Positions 46,546-55,515 of a stretch of DNA of 64,000 nucleotides are shown in pieces. Position 1 is the first letter of the stretch. Every line of letters starts with the position of its first letter. A program made the translations under genes and the position numbers. Location: contig NZ_JANFQF010000007.1 of assembly GCF_024438035.1 (NCBI RefSeq), forward strand, positions 1 to 64,000, in the 5' to 3' direction. A model generated the notes under the pieces. It had not been told where the DNA came from and did not search any database. It saw only the letters and a list, made by a program, of their open reading frames with translations. This DNA comes from Rhodococcus tibetensis. GTDB lineage: Bacteria; Actinomycetota; Actinomycetes; Mycobacteriales; Mycobacteriaceae.

Positions 46546-47916
46546 GTGGCACTGAACAACGGCGCGCTGATCGCCAATCGATATCGCCTGATCCGCCTCA
46601 TCGCCACCGGCGGAATGGGACAGGTCTGGGAGGCGACGGACAACCGGCTGAACCGGCGTGTGGCCGTGAAGGTGCTCAAGTCCGAGTTCTCGTCGGACCC
46701 CGAGTTCCTCGAGCGTTTCCGCTTCGAGGCGCGGACCACAGCGCAGCTGAATCATTCCGGTATCGCCGGCATCTACGACTACGGCGAGGTGCGGGACAGC
46801 ACTGGTGACTCGACCGCTTACCTGGTGATGGAACTTGTCAACGGCGAACCGCTCAATGCCGTCCTGGCGCGCGTGGGTCGGCTCGCGGTGCCGCATGCGC
46901 TGGACATGCTCGAGCAGACCGGGCGGTCCCTCCAGGTAGCGCACGACGCCGGAGTCGTGCACCGCGACGTGAAGCCGGGCAACATTCTGATCACCCCCAC
47001 CGGTCAGGTGAAGATCACCGACTTCGGCATCGCCAAGGCCGTCGAGAACTCGCCGGTCACCCGTACCGGCATGGTGATGGGCACCGCCCAGTACATCGCC
47101 CCGGAGCAGGCGCTCGGACAGGACGCGACTGCGGCGAGTGACGTGTACTCGCTCGGCATCGTCGGCTACGAGGCCCTCTCGGGGCGGCGTCCGTTCGTCG
47201 GTGACGGCGCCATCACGGTGGCGATGAAGCATGTGCAGGAGGCGCCGGCCCCGCTCCCTGCCGACCTGCCGCCGAACATCCGTGAGCTGATCGAGATCAC
47301 CATCGCGAAGGACCCGACGGTCCGTTATTCCAGTGGCGGTGAGTTCGCGGACGCGGTCGCTGCTGTGCGGTCAGGCCGGCGTCCGCCGCCGCCCGGCACC
47401 GTGGCTGGTGGAACGGCGCGCGTGCTACCGCCTCCCCCTCTGACCGGGGCGACGCAGATGATGCCCCCTTCGCAGGCGGCATACATGGGCCCGGTCACCG
47501 GGCAAGTTCCTGACCCGAACGAGGACGACGAGAAACGCGGCGGCCTGACCAATGGTCAGAAGGGGGTGGCCTGGGGCGCCGGTGGCATCCTGCTGCTGGC
47601 AGCGATCATCGCCCTCGCAATGATTCTGTTCGACGGCGGTGACACCAAGGATCCGACCGTTCCGGCGGCCACCTCTTCGCTGCGCACGATCACGACGACG
47701 CCCCGTTTCACGACAACCACGACCACCGAACCACCCACCACGACCACCACGGAACCGCAGACGACGACCACCACGACGGAACCGCCCACCACGACGACCA
47801 CGACCACCACCGAACCGACGACCACCACGACGACCACGACCACCACCGAACCGACGACGACCACGACGACCACGTCGGAGGAGTCAGCTACTTCGACTTC
47901 ACAAGGATTGCCATGA
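46546..47916 (+). CDS. pknA: Transmembrane Ser/Thr protein kinase PknA
   Basis: 456 residues from GTG 46546. Kinase core: GGMGQVWEA loop, Lys42 (AVKVL), Asp141 in [12 protein letters not shown] 159-161 and activation-loop Thr172/Thr174 in [10 protein letters not shown]. One helix (341-362) leads to an unusual outside tail of about 94 residues that is almost only Thr with EP pairs. Mycobacterial PknA is essential and phosphorylates division and wall proteins. Its stop overlaps the pknB start (ATGA). Confidence 0.95.
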   Translation: MALNNGALIANRYRLIRLIATGGMGQVWEATDNRLNRRVAVKVLKSEFSSDPEFLERFRFEARTTAQLNHSGIAGIYDYGEVRDSTGDSTAYLVMELVNGEPLNAVLARVGRLAVPHALDMLEQTGRSLQVAHDAGVVHRDVKPGNILITPTGQVKITDFGIAKAVENSPVTRTGMVMGTAQYIAPEQALGQDATAASDVYSLGIVGYEALSGRRPFVGDGAITVAMKHVQEAPAPLPADLPPNIRELIEITIAKDPTVRYSSGGEFADAVAAVRSGRRPPPPGTVAGGTARVLPPPPLTGATQMMPPSQAAYMGPVTGQVPDPNEDDEKRGGLTNGQKGVAWGAGGILLLAAIIALAMILFDGGDTKDPTVPAATSSLRTITTTPRFTTTTTTEPPTTTTTEPQTTTTTTEPPTTTTTTTTEPTTTTTTTTTTEPTTTTTTTSEESATSTSQGLP

Positions 47917-49832
47917 CGACACCGCGTAACCTCTCCTCACGCTACGAGCTGGGTGAGATTCTCGGCTTCGGTGGCATGTCCGAGGTCCATCTCGCCCGCG
48001 ACGTCCGACTCAGCCGTGACGTGGCGATCAAGGTGCTGCGCGCCGACCTTGCCCGCGACCCCACGTTCTACCTCCGGTTCCGCCGTGAGGCGCAGAACGC
48101 GGCCGCGCTCAATCATCCGGCGATCGTGGCCGTCTACGACACCGGTGAGGCCGAAACCGAAGCGGGACCGCTGCCGTACATCGTGATGGAGTACGTGGAC
48201 GGCGACACGTTGCGCGACATCGTTCGCAGCGAGGGCCCGATGGCCCCGCGGCGCGCCATGGAGATCATTTCCGACGTATGCGCCGCTCTCGACTTCAGTC
48301 ATCGCAACGGCATCGTGCACCGCGATGTGAAGCCCGCCAATGTGATGATCAACCGCGCGGGCGCGGTGAAGGTGATGGACTTCGGTATCGCCCGGGCGAT
48401 TTCCGACGCGTCGAGCCCCATGACGCAGACCGCCGCGGTGATCGGCACCGCCCAGTACCTGTCGCCGGAGCAGGCCCGCGGTGAGCAGGTCGACGCCCGT
48501 TCCGACGTGTACTCGCTCGGCTGCGTGCTGTTCGAGATTCTGACCGGGCAGCCGCCGTTCAAGGGTGATTCGCCGGTCGCAGTGGCGTACCAGCATGTGC
48601 GGGAGGATCCGCAGACACCGTCCGAGATCAACCCGGACATTCCGCGCGAGCTCGACTCGGTGATCCTCAAGGCGATGAGCAAGAATCCGGCAAACCGTTA
48701 CCAGACGGCTGCCGACATGCGCAGCGACCTGGTGCGGGTCCTCGGCGGGCAGCGTCCCAGCGCGCCGATGGTCATGAGCAATGAGGATCGCACCACGATC
48801 CTCGGTGCCGTCGACACCGGTGCCGGAAACTACCGCCGCCCGCCCGCACCGGTACCGGGCCCCGCCACCAGGAGTGAGCCTGCCGAACCGGAGAAGAAGA
48901 GCAACGCGCTGCGGATGGCACTACTCGCGCTGGCCGGTCTGATCGTCGTCGGCATCGTCGGCGCCTTCCTGTGGTCCGTCGGACCCGGTTCGGAGGCCGA
49001 TCAGGTAACCATGCCGGATGTGACCAATCAGAACGCGGACGAGGCGGAGACCACCCTGCAGAACCTCGGCTTCCGGGTAGCCCGGCAGCAGAAGCCGGAC
49101 GCTGTCGTGGCGACCGGCAACGTCATCACCACCCGTCCCGTCGGCGGCGTCCAGGTAGACGAGGGCAGCACCATCACACTCGAGGTATCGAGCGGTCCCG
49201 AACAGGTGAAGGTGCCACGGCTCGCCGGCCTGAGCCAGCAGGAGGCGCAGCAGGAACTCAACGCGGTCGGGCTCCGCCTCGATACCGCGGTGGCCCGCGC
49301 ACCGTCGTCACCGTCAGATATCGACACGGTGATCGATCAGAACCCGTCTTCGGGGGCGAGTATCGCACTCGACTCCATCGTGGCCATCACCCTCGGCACC
49401 GGTCCGGAGCAGATTCGGATCCCCGACGTGACCGGACAGAAGGTGGAAGTAGCGCAGGCCAACATCGAGGGCGCCGGATTCACCGCCGTCATCCAGCAGA
49501 TCGACTCCGGTCAGCCCAAGGGCGAAGTGGTGTCCACGGACCCCGTCGGCGGCTCCACTGCGGCCAAGGGCGACACCATCACGATGCGGGTGTCCAACGG
49601 CAACAACGTCGAGATGCCGGACCTCACGGGCAAGACGGTGTCGCAGGCACTCGCGGCGCTGCGCAGCGCGGGCTGGAGCGGGTCGTCGAGTTCGCTGTCC
49701 CAGACCCAGACGTCGACGCTCGACCCCGAAATGGTCGGGAAGGTTCTCACCCAGCAGCAGCCGCCGGGATCGGAAATCACGAAGGACGCCGTCGTGTCCG
49801 TGGGTGTGGGCACGCTCGGTATCCCGCGATAG
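47913..49832 (+). CDS. pknB: Transmembrane Ser/Thr kinase PknB with four PASTA domains
   Basis: 639 residues. Kinase domain: [12 protein letters not shown], Lys40, Asp138 (HRDVKPANV), DFG 156-158, activation-loop Thr171 and Thr173 ([10 protein letters not shown]), the same sites autophosphorylated in mycobacterial PknB. A juxtamembrane linker, a membrane helix (about 325-347), then four PASTA repeats ([48 protein letters not shown]) that sense muropeptides or lipid II. It ends the operon before the bidirectional terminator. Confidence 0.97.
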   Translation: MTTPRNLSSRYELGEILGFGGMSEVHLARDVRLSRDVAIKVLRADLARDPTFYLRFRREAQNAAALNHPAIVAVYDTGEAETEAGPLPYIVMEYVDGDTLRDIVRSEGPMAPRRAMEIISDVCAALDFSHRNGIVHRDVKPANVMINRAGAVKVMDFGIARAISDASSPMTQTAAVIGTAQYLSPEQARGEQVDARSDVYSLGCVLFEILTGQPPFKGDSPVAVAYQHVREDPQTPSEINPDIPRELDSVILKAMSKNPANRYQTAADMRSDLVRVLGGQRPSAPMVMSNEDRTTILGAVDTGAGNYRRPPAPVPGPATRSEPAEPEKKSNALRMALLALAGLIVVGIVGAFLWSVGPGSEADQVTMPDVTNQNADEAETTLQNLGFRVARQQKPDAVVATGNVITTRPVGGVQVDEGSTITLEVSSGPEQVKVPRLAGLSQQEAQQELNAVGLRLDTAVARAPSSPSDIDTVIDQNPSSGASIALDSIVAITLGTGPEQIRIPDVTGQKVEVAQANIEGAGFTAVIQQIDSGQPKGEVVSTDPVGGSTAAKGDTITMRVSNGNNVEMPDLTGKTVSQALAALRSAGWSGSSSSLSQTQTSTLDPEMVGKVLTQQQPPGSEITKDAVVSVGVGTLGIPR

Positions 49833-49891
49833 GCGGCTCCGCCGCCTGTGCGCCTTTTTGGTTGCTGTAGCTACCGAAAAGGCGCACAGGC
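49832..49891. terminator. Bidirectional terminator between pknB and the amidotransferase gene
   Basis: A small hairpin (GGCGGC/GCCGCC) and then a perfect 15-bp stem GCCTGTGCGCCTTTT (49844-49858) with its complement at 49877-49891. Stem sides carry TTTT/AAAA runs, so it can stop transcription from both converging genes. Confidence 0.85.
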
Positions 49892-49892
49892 G

Positions 49893-50546
49893 CTACGCGC
49901 CCAGTGCCTCCGCGACCTCGGCCTCGAGGGTGCCGACCAGCGACTCCTGCGGGGCATCGCCGCACACGGTGAGCCAGTTGGCCAGCATCCGGTGCCCGCC
50001 CTGTGTCAGCACAGACTCCGGGTGGAACTGCACACCGTGGATGGGAAGTTCCCGGTGCCGCATGGCCATGACGATGCCACTGTCGGTGTGCGCCGTCACC
50101 TCGAGTTCATCCGGAATGGTGTCCTCGAGAACGGTGAGTGAGTGATAGCGCGTGGCGGTGAACGGGTCGGGCAGGCCGGCCAGGACACCTTCACCGTTGT
50201 GGTGAACGACGCTGGTCTTGCCGTGTAACAGTTCCGGTGCCCGGTCCACGGTGGCACCGAACGCGGCCCCGATCGCCTGATGGCCGAGGCACACCCCGAG
50301 CAACGGGGTGCGGGCGTCGGCGCAGGCCTGGACGAGGTCCATCGTGGCGCCCGCCCGCTGCGGTGTGCCGGGCCCGGGGCTGAGCAGGATGCCGTCGAAG
50401 TCGGCTGCTGCGGCCGCTATCGCACCCGGCCCGGTGAGGTGCGTTTCGTCGTTGCGCCAGACCACGGCCCGTGTTCCCAGCTGCCCGAGGTACTGGACCA
50501 GGTTGAACACGAAGCTGTCGTAGTTGTCGACGACGAGAATCCTCAT
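49893..50546 (-). CDS. trpG: Class I glutamine amidotransferase, PabA/TrpG type
   Basis: 217 residues. The triad residues are visible: Cys in LLGVCLGHQAIG, His and Glu in VQFHPESVLT; DNYDSFVFNLVQYL and SPGPGTP are family signatures. It supplies ammonia from glutamine to a chorismate enzyme, either aminodeoxychorismate synthase (folate) or anthranilate synthase. The mycobacterial gene at this place is annotated trpG, but with no trp gene near, a PabA role is at least as likely. Confidence 0.93.
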   Translation of the reverse strand: MRILVVDNYDSFVFNLVQYLGQLGTRAVVWRNDETHLTGPGAIAAAAADFDGILLSPGPGTPQRAGATMDLVQACADARTPLLGVCLGHQAIGAAFGATVDRAPELLHGKTSVVHHNGEGVLAGLPDPFTATRYHSLTVLEDTIPDELEVTAHTDSGIVMAMRHRELPIHGVQFHPESVLTQGGHRMLANWLTVCGDAPQESLVGTLEAEVAEALGA

Positions 50547-50601
50547 GGGACCAGGGTATTCTGCGACCCCCGTTCGGCCGGCACCCGGGGACCGGTGAGC
50601 C

Positions 50602-51303
50602 TCAGTGGCCCGCGTATCCGGGCACGGTCAACTGGCTGGACGTTGTCTGCGAATAGCCGAGACCGAAACGCGCGGCGTACTGCTTGAACACCCGGATGCC
50701 CGGCTCGTTGGCCAGGGCCGCCTCGAGCCGCGCCGGGTCGCCGATCGCCGACATCACGTAGGGCGGGCTGTAGGTGCGTCCGTGCAGCAACAGTGTGTTG
50801 CCGATGCATCGTGGTGCCGAGGTGTTGACGATCCGCTGGTCCTGCATCCCGACGGCCTCGGCGCCTCCCACCCACAGGGCGTTCAGCACACTCTGGACGT
50901 CCTGCTGGTGCACCACGAGGTCGTCCGGTGCTGCGTCCACCGGGTATTTTCCGTCCGCATCGCGGGGGGCGTCGGTGAGGGTGACGGTGACTCCGGGCCC
51001 GGTCATCGGGGTGAGCCCGGCGTCCGTGGCGAGCGCTTTGGTGTCGGCGAGCACCTGCGCGACTCCGGTATCGGAGGCTGCGGCTTCCTGCTGCAGCGAC
51101 TCCACCTGGGCCGCCAGCCGGTCGCGGGTCTGCGCCACGTCTTCCGTCTCGGCCTGGGCGTTGCGGACGAGGTCGGACAGTCGGGTGGAGTCACCGGCGC
51201 GAATTTCGTTGCCGTGCGACACCTCCCTGGTGGTGGCGACCAGCACACCGGCCACCAGGCATACCACCAGCACGGCGATCCGCCACAAGTTGGACCTGGT
51301 CAC
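50602..51303 (-). CDS. DUF881 membrane-anchored protein
   Basis: 233 residues. One N-terminal helix (IAVLVVCLVAGVLVATT), a coiled-coil part (about 40-90, LVRNAQAETEDVAQTRDRLA), then the DUF881 domain: GPGVTVTLTDAPRD, VVHQQDVQSVLNALWVGGAE and AVGMQDQRI. The same gene stands beside crgA in mycobacteria. Its role is unknown; an outside-facing position in division or wall growth is inferred from the neighbourhood. Confidence 0.9.
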   Translation of the reverse strand: MTRSNLWRIAVLVVCLVAGVLVATTREVSHGNEIRAGDSTRLSDLVRNAQAETEDVAQTRDRLAAQVESLQQEAAASDTGVAQVLADTKALATDAGLTPMTGPGVTVTLTDAPRDADGKYPVDAAPDDLVVHQQDVQSVLNALWVGGAEAVGMQDQRIVNTSAPRCIGNTLLLHGRTYSPPYVMSAIGDPARLEAALANEPGIRVFKQYAARFGLGYSQTTSSQLTVPGYAGH

Positions 51304-51365
51304 CGGTGTTTCCGTCCCCTCGTCCTCGCCGTGCGAATTGCGGCTACGTTAGCGTGTACAGCTAC

Positions 51366-51388
51366 GCAGGTAGTTCGAATCTACCTGC
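51366..51388. promoter_or_regulatory. Inverted repeat upstream of crgA
   Basis: Perfect 8-bp arms GCAGGTAG and CTACCTGC around 7 bases (TTCGAAT), about 35 bases before the crgA start and between crgA and the divergent DUF881 gene. Candidate operator or leader hairpin. Confidence 0.45.
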
Positions 51389-51423
51389 ACACATTCCTGT
51401 AGAACCGCACGAACGAGGACGTC

Positions 51424-51687
51424 ATGCCGAAGTCGAAGGTCCGAAAGAAGACCGATTACACGATCAACCCTGCGAGCCGCACACCCGTGAAGGTGAAGGC
51501 CGGGCCGTCGAGCACCCTGTACGTCTCGGTGATGCTCGGATTCATGCTCGTCGGGCTGGTCTGGCTGCTCGTCTACTACCTTGCTGCCGATCAGCTCACC
51601 TGGATGAATGATCTCGGGGCCTACAACTTCCTCATCGGGTTCGGCTTCATGGTGGTCGGTCTGATCATGACGATGCGCTGGCGTTGA
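51424..51687 (+). CDS. crgA: Cell division protein CrgA
   Basis: 87 residues. A basic start ([20 protein letters not shown]) is followed by two membrane helices (about 36-56 and 67-84), each with the CrgA spacing, and [20 protein letters not shown]. CrgA binds FtsZ, FtsQ and penicillin-binding proteins at the division site. The gene place, near the kinase operon and ppiA, matches mycobacteria. Confidence 0.95.
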   Translation: MPKSKVRKKTDYTINPASRTPVKVKAGPSSTLYVSVMLGFMLVGLVWLLVYYLAADQLTWMNDLGAYNFLIGFGFMVVGLIMTMRWR

Positions 51688-51721
51688 GACATCCAATTAC
51701 ACCGATGTCATTCATCCCCAA

Positions 51722-51743
51722 TGTGGACAACCCCTGTGGATAA
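51722..51743. promoter_or_regulatory. Pair of DnaA-box-like sequences
   Basis: TGTGGACAA (51722-51730) and TGTGGATAA (51735-51743) are the reverse complements of TTGTCCACA and TTATCCACA, the DnaA-box forms used in actinobacteria and E. coli. They lie in the same direction, 4 bases apart, just before the PH-domain gene. Confidence 0.65.
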
Positions 51744-51760
51744 CCGCAGGTCGGGTAGCC

Positions 51761-52216
51761 ATGACTGAAGACGCGCCGTTGCAGTGGTCGACTCCCCTCA
51801 CCGCCGTTGTGGCCCTCGCGGTCGGCGGCGTGGCGCTGGGCGCCGCGGGTCTCGTGGTGTCGACGGAGCCTGCGGGGCGACTCCTGGTGTCGCTGGCCGC
51901 CCTCGGACTCCTGCTGACAGCGGCATCTGCGGGACGCCAGCGGCCCCGGCTCGCGGTGGATCGGGAAGCGGGCCGCATCGTGGTGAGTCGCCTGAGCGGT
52001 CGCCGCACGTACGCGCGGTCGGACATCGAGCGCGCACGAATCGTGCGTTACCCGCGGCTGGGACGCCGGGTGCCGATGCTCGAGATCGATGTCCGGACAC
52101 CCGACGGCACCGAACGCCTCCTGATCTTCGGGCGGTGGGATCTGGGCACCAATCCGGAAGATGTGTTCGACGCGCTGTCCGTCCACCGCCTGGTGGGCCC
52201 GCAGCCCCGTCAGTAG
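51761..52216 (+). CDS. PH-domain membrane protein
   Basis: 151 residues. Two membrane helices (AVVALAVGGVALGAAGLVV and LLVSLAALGLLLTAAS) precede a bacterial PH-like domain (LAVDREAGRIVVSRLSGRRT, RARIVRYPRLGRRVPMLEID). It corresponds in place and build to the PH-domain gene next to crgA and ppiA in mycobacteria. Function unknown. It overlaps the convergent rhomboid gene by 7 bases. Confidence 0.87.
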   Translation: MTEDAPLQWSTPLTAVVALAVGGVALGAAGLVVSTEPAGRLLVSLAALGLLLTAASAGRQRPRLAVDREAGRIVVSRLSGRRTYARSDIERARIVRYPRLGRRVPMLEIDVRTPDGTERLLIFGRWDLGTNPEDVFDALSVHRLVGPQPRQ

Positions 52217-53151
52217 CCGAGTTCGGTGCGCAGCTGCACGATGCGCACGGCGATCACACCGAGAGTCGCGATCAGTACCGCGCCGAGGCAGATCCAGCCG
52301 ACGGTGACTGCGCGCTCGCGATTGTTGCCGACACCGAGCATCTGAGGACCGTACAGAATTCCCGCGGTGGCGAGAGCGCCGGCAACCAGGCCGCCGAGGT
52401 GCCCCCAGAACGAGATCCCAGGAATCGACAGGCTGATGATCACGTTGATGGCGATCACCGACAAAATGGGGGCGGGGCTACGGCGCAGGCGGAGCAGGAT
52501 TATGGCCTGGGCGCCCAACAGGCCGAAGATTGCGCCCGATGCACCGGCGGTCCAACTCAATCCGCCGCCGGAAGAAATGATGGATTGAAACGCCATCACG
52601 GACGCCGATCCGCCCAGCAACGACGTGAGGTACACCGCCGTATAGCGGGCCCGTCCCAGGATCAGTTCGGTATCGCGGCCCAGGACGTAGAGGACGAACA
52701 TGTTGACGGCCAGGTGGATCAGCCCGAAATGGAGGAATCCGCTGCCGACAAGGCGAATCCACTGGCCGTCGGCCACCAACCCGGGATTGAGCGCCCAGTC
52801 GGCGAACAGGGGCGACGGACTCTCGTTGCGCAGGATGCTGCGCGACTGCACCGCAGTCCCGAGGAACGCGAGAACGTTGAGGCCGATCAGCGAGTACGTG
52901 ACTATCGGTGTCGCACGACCGGGCACCACCGCGTTACCGGCGACTCCCCGCACCGGCCGGATGTCGCGCCGACCGGCTGCGACACAGTCGACGCACTGGT
53001 AACCGACCGCCGCCTCACGCAGACAGTCGGGGCACGACGGGCGGCTACACCGGTTACAGGACAGCGCGGTGGGACGGTCGGGATGTCGGACGCACCGCGG
53101 CTGGGGCGGGGTGCCCTCGTTCGCAGCACCGCCCCAGCCGGGGTTGGTCAT
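52210..53151 (-). CDS. Rhomboid-family intramembrane serine protease
   Basis: 313 residues. An N-terminal zinc-finger-like part has paired cysteines (CVRHPDRPTALSCNRC, CPDC, CVDC). Six or seven membrane helices follow, with the catalytic serine in WTAGASGAIFGLLGAQ (GxSG) and the catalytic His in SFWGHLGGLVAGAL. HFGLIHLAVNMFVLYVLG is the conserved second-helix motif. It cuts membrane proteins within the lipid bilayer; substrates are unknown. Confidence 0.93.
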   Translation of the reverse strand: MTNPGWGGAANEGTPPQPRCVRHPDRPTALSCNRCSRPSCPDCLREAAVGYQCVDCVAAGRRDIRPVRGVAGNAVVPGRATPIVTYSLIGLNVLAFLGTAVQSRSILRNESPSPLFADWALNPGLVADGQWIRLVGSGFLHFGLIHLAVNMFVLYVLGRDTELILGRARYTAVYLTSLLGGSASVMAFQSIISSGGGLSWTAGASGAIFGLLGAQAIILLRLRRSPAPILSVIAINVIISLSIPGISFWGHLGGLVAGALATAGILYGPQMLGVGNNRERAVTVGWICLGAVLIATLGVIAVRIVQLRTELGY

Positions 53152-53163
53152 GTCTGCTGTTCC

Positions 53164-53691
53164 TTACGCGATGGAAACGCTGTTGATCACGACCGGCTCG
53201 AGCGGGCGGTCGGACCGGTCGGTGGCGGTGGACGAGATCGCGTCGACGACCTTCTTCGACTCCTCGTCGACGACCTCACCGAAGATGGTGTGGCGACGGT
53301 TGAGGTGCGGCGTCGGGCCGGTGGTGATGAAGAACTGCGAACCGTTGGTGCCCGGGCCTGCGTTCGCCATGGCCAGGATGTATGCGCGGTCGAACTGCAG
53401 TTCCGGGTGGAACTCGTCACCGAACTTGTAACCTGGGCCACCGGCGCCGGTGCCCGTGGGGTCGCCACCCTGGATCATGAAGCCGTCGATGACGCGGTGG
53501 AAGACGGCGCCATCGTAGAACGGGCCGGAGTCGGTGCCGCCGGCGTTAGCGGTGCTGTACTCCTTGGACCCCTGGGCGAGGCCGACGAAGTTCTCGACGG
53601 TCTTCGGAGCGTGGTTCCCGAAGAGCGCGATCTTGATGTCGCCGCGGTTGGTGTGCAGCGTTGCGGTTGCGGTCTGATGTGGTGAAGTCAC
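53164..53691 (-). CDS. ppiA: Peptidyl-prolyl cis-trans isomerase (cyclophilin) PpiA
   Basis: 175 residues from GTG 53691. Cyclophilin motifs: [40 protein letters not shown] (catalytic Arg in FHR), [16 protein letters not shown] and [12 protein letters not shown]. It speeds proline isomerisation in protein folding. The frame stays open upstream but that part is not family-like. It is divergent from the cwsA-like gene. Confidence 0.94.
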   Translation of the reverse strand: MTSPHQTATATLHTNRGDIKIALFGNHAPKTVENFVGLAQGSKEYSTANAGGTDSGPFYDGAVFHRVIDGFMIQGGDPTGTGAGGPGYKFGDEFHPELQFDRAYILAMANAGPGTNGSQFFITTGPTPHLNRRHTIFGEVVDEESKKVVDAISSTATDRSDRPLEPVVINSVSIA

Positions 53692-53793
53692 ACCACCATC
53701 GTGCCATTGTGCGGTTGCCGCCGGTTCGTCCGCGGTGGGATCCGGCGCCTTCCGATCCGTTCGCGGGCCCGGTTCTTGTGACAAAGTGGGGGC

Positions 53794-54231
53794 ATGACAC
53801 GAGCGACGGAGTACTCGACGAAATCAGAGGCTGTCGATCAGGCCCTGCGTGTGGCACGTTCGGCCGCACTCAACGCGGTCACCGGAACCGGGACGGCCGG
53901 CCTGTTCCTCGGCCGTCAGGGCGCGTCGTTGGCGAAGAAGGGTTACGCCCGCGCACGCACCACGCCGGTGAAGAAGGCGGCCCAGGGTGTCGTGGGATCG
54001 CTGACCCCCGGAGACGCGACTGCGACGGGGACGAAGTCGCGACGGGGACGTCGCCTCGCGATCGGCGTCCTCATCGGTTCCGTCATCGCAGGCGGCGCAG
54101 TGCTGTTCAAGATCAGCCGCCGTGAACACCCCCCGATCGCCTCCGCTCCGCCGCGCCTCGAGGACCTCGAAGAGCAGAACCCGGCCAAGCTCGCCTCGCC
54201 CGACATCACGTCGGCACCCACTGCGAACTGA
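53794..54231 (+). CDS. cwsA: CwsA-like cell-wall/septation membrane protein
   Basis: 145 residues, the length of mycobacterial CwsA, and in the same place beside ppiA. A basic amphipathic N-half ([15 protein letters not shown]) precedes one membrane helix ([20 protein letters not shown]) and a short acidic tail. In mycobacteria CwsA works with CrgA and Wag31 in wall growth and septation. Sequence likeness by eye is modest, so the name rests partly on gene order. Confidence 0.7.
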   Translation: MTRATEYSTKSEAVDQALRVARSAALNAVTGTGTAGLFLGRQGASLAKKGYARARTTPVKKAAQGVVGSLTPGDATATGTKSRRGRRLAIGVLIGSVIAGGAVLFKISRREHPPIASAPPRLEDLEEQNPAKLASPDITSAPTAN

Positions 54232-54235
54232 CGCG

Positions 54236-54927
54236 TCACTCGTCGGCCAACACCGCGCGCATCCGGTCGAGGTCGGCGCGGCTCCAGTCGGGCGGCTGCA
54301 GGATCGCGGCCCACATGTCGACCGCGTCCTGGCGAGGGCGAGAAGGCCGGTGTGGAGCGCACCGTTGAGGACGACCACGGTGAGGGCCACCAGAACCACC
54401 ACACTCGCCAGGTTCGCGACGGGTGCAGGCACATATGTCCGGCCGATGACGGCCAATCTTTTTGTCCCGCTGCGGGTCACACGCCCCATGGCAAGCAGGA
54501 CAGCGGCGAGCGTGAGGGAGATCAGCAGGATCAACAGGTAGTACGAGCGGTTCGCCCGTTCGGCCCCGACCAGATCACGCACGATCTGCTGCCACCAGGA
54601 ACCCAGGACGAGAAACGTCGGCACGATGACGACGGCGGCGGCCAGCAGAATCCACCAACCGATACGGCGGGCTTTCGGCGAGAAGCCGGGTCGCACGCCG
54701 CATCTGCGCACCACCCATGCGGCCAGACATCCGATGCCGTAACCCGTGGCCAGGCTGATTCCGGTCGCCACCGCCTGCAAGTACCACGGCCGGGGAAGCA
54801 GGGACGGCGTCATCGACCACACGAAGAACAGCAAGGCGAAAGTCAGCCCCACTGGATGCAGCGACCTGCCGTAGTCGGCTGCCCGCTCCCGGGTGCGGGG
54901 GAGGACGGATGTCGGCGAGTCCAGCAT
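54236..54927 (-). pseudogene. Alpha/beta-hydrolase with N-terminal membrane domain: gene with internal deletion
   Basis: The first ~195 codons encode the five-to-six-helix N-domain of the Abhydrolase_9 family (GLTFALLFFVWSMTPSLLPR, RPWYLQAVATGISLATGYGI, GALHTGLLALA). The frame then jumps: in another frame the last ~31 residues of the family remain (DAVDMWAAILQPPDWSRADL then DRMRAVLADE, stop 54236-54238). The whole catalytic hydrolase region (normally ~300 residues) is missing at about 54335-54345. I read one gene ruined by an internal deletion plus frameshift. Confidence 0.75.
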
Positions 54928-55050
54928 CTGCGCAGCCTAGTCGGACGCCCGTCCAGAGTCCGCTGACTTCGGCGAATGTGTTTTACGCGTTGTACCAGGG
55001 GTATCCCCAAGCGAATGTCCATCCGCGAGGACCCGTTCCGAGGAGTCGTC

Positions 55051-55515
55051 ATGACCGCTCTACGTTTCGTCCACCGCATCGCCGCCCTCACCTTCCCGGT
55101 CGCCGCCTGCGCCGCCTTACTGTCCACCGGTAGCGCTGCGGCCGACCCACCTCATCCGTTCGGTGGTTCCGCCCTCACCATCGGGTGTCCGAATCAGGGC
55201 AGCTTGATGTCGTTGACGGCGCTCACGGGGCAGTCCGGACCGGAGGCGTCACCACCTATCGCCGACGGCGACATCCGTTTCGAGTCGCGCCCGGCCGCCC
55301 CTCCGATTCCCGCCGCCGCGCAGATCACGGTCGCCTGGGTGAACACCGACAACGGGCGGTCAGGGATCGTCAATCTCGGTGGCGTATACCCGTTCCTGTC
55401 GGCCACTGTGAACACCGGCGTGGGTAACGTGATCGCGACGGCATTCGGCTCGATCAACTTCGGGAGCAGCCCGATCTGTCAGGCGAATCCGGCGATCGGC
55501 ACCTTCATCGCGTGA
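55051..55515 (+). CDS. Small secreted protein of unknown function
   Basis: 154 residues from ATG 55051, which has GAGGAG 8 bases upstream. A signal peptide (ALRFVHRIAALTFPVAACAA, AxA near residue 31) leads to a mature ~120-residue domain with two cysteines (IGCPNQ and PICQANP) likely forming a disulphide. Strands such as AAQITVAWVNTDNGRSGIVN and FLSATVNTGVGNVIATAFG suggest a beta fold. No family recognised. It converges with the AraC-like gene, overlapping by 11 bases. Confidence 0.75.
   Translation: MTALRFVHRIAALTFPVAACAALLSTGSAAADPPHPFGGSALTIGCPNQGSLMSLTALTGQSGPEASPPIADGDIRFESRPAAPPIPAAAQITVAWVNTDNGRSGIVNLGGVYPFLSATVNTGVGNVIATAFGSINFGSSPICQANPAIGTFIA

Noticed and set aside
47690..47880. 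Low-complexity ACG/ACC tract as a CRISPR-like or satellite repeat
   Set aside because: It is in frame within pknA and codes for the Thr/Glu/Pro tail; units are irregular and there are no spacers.
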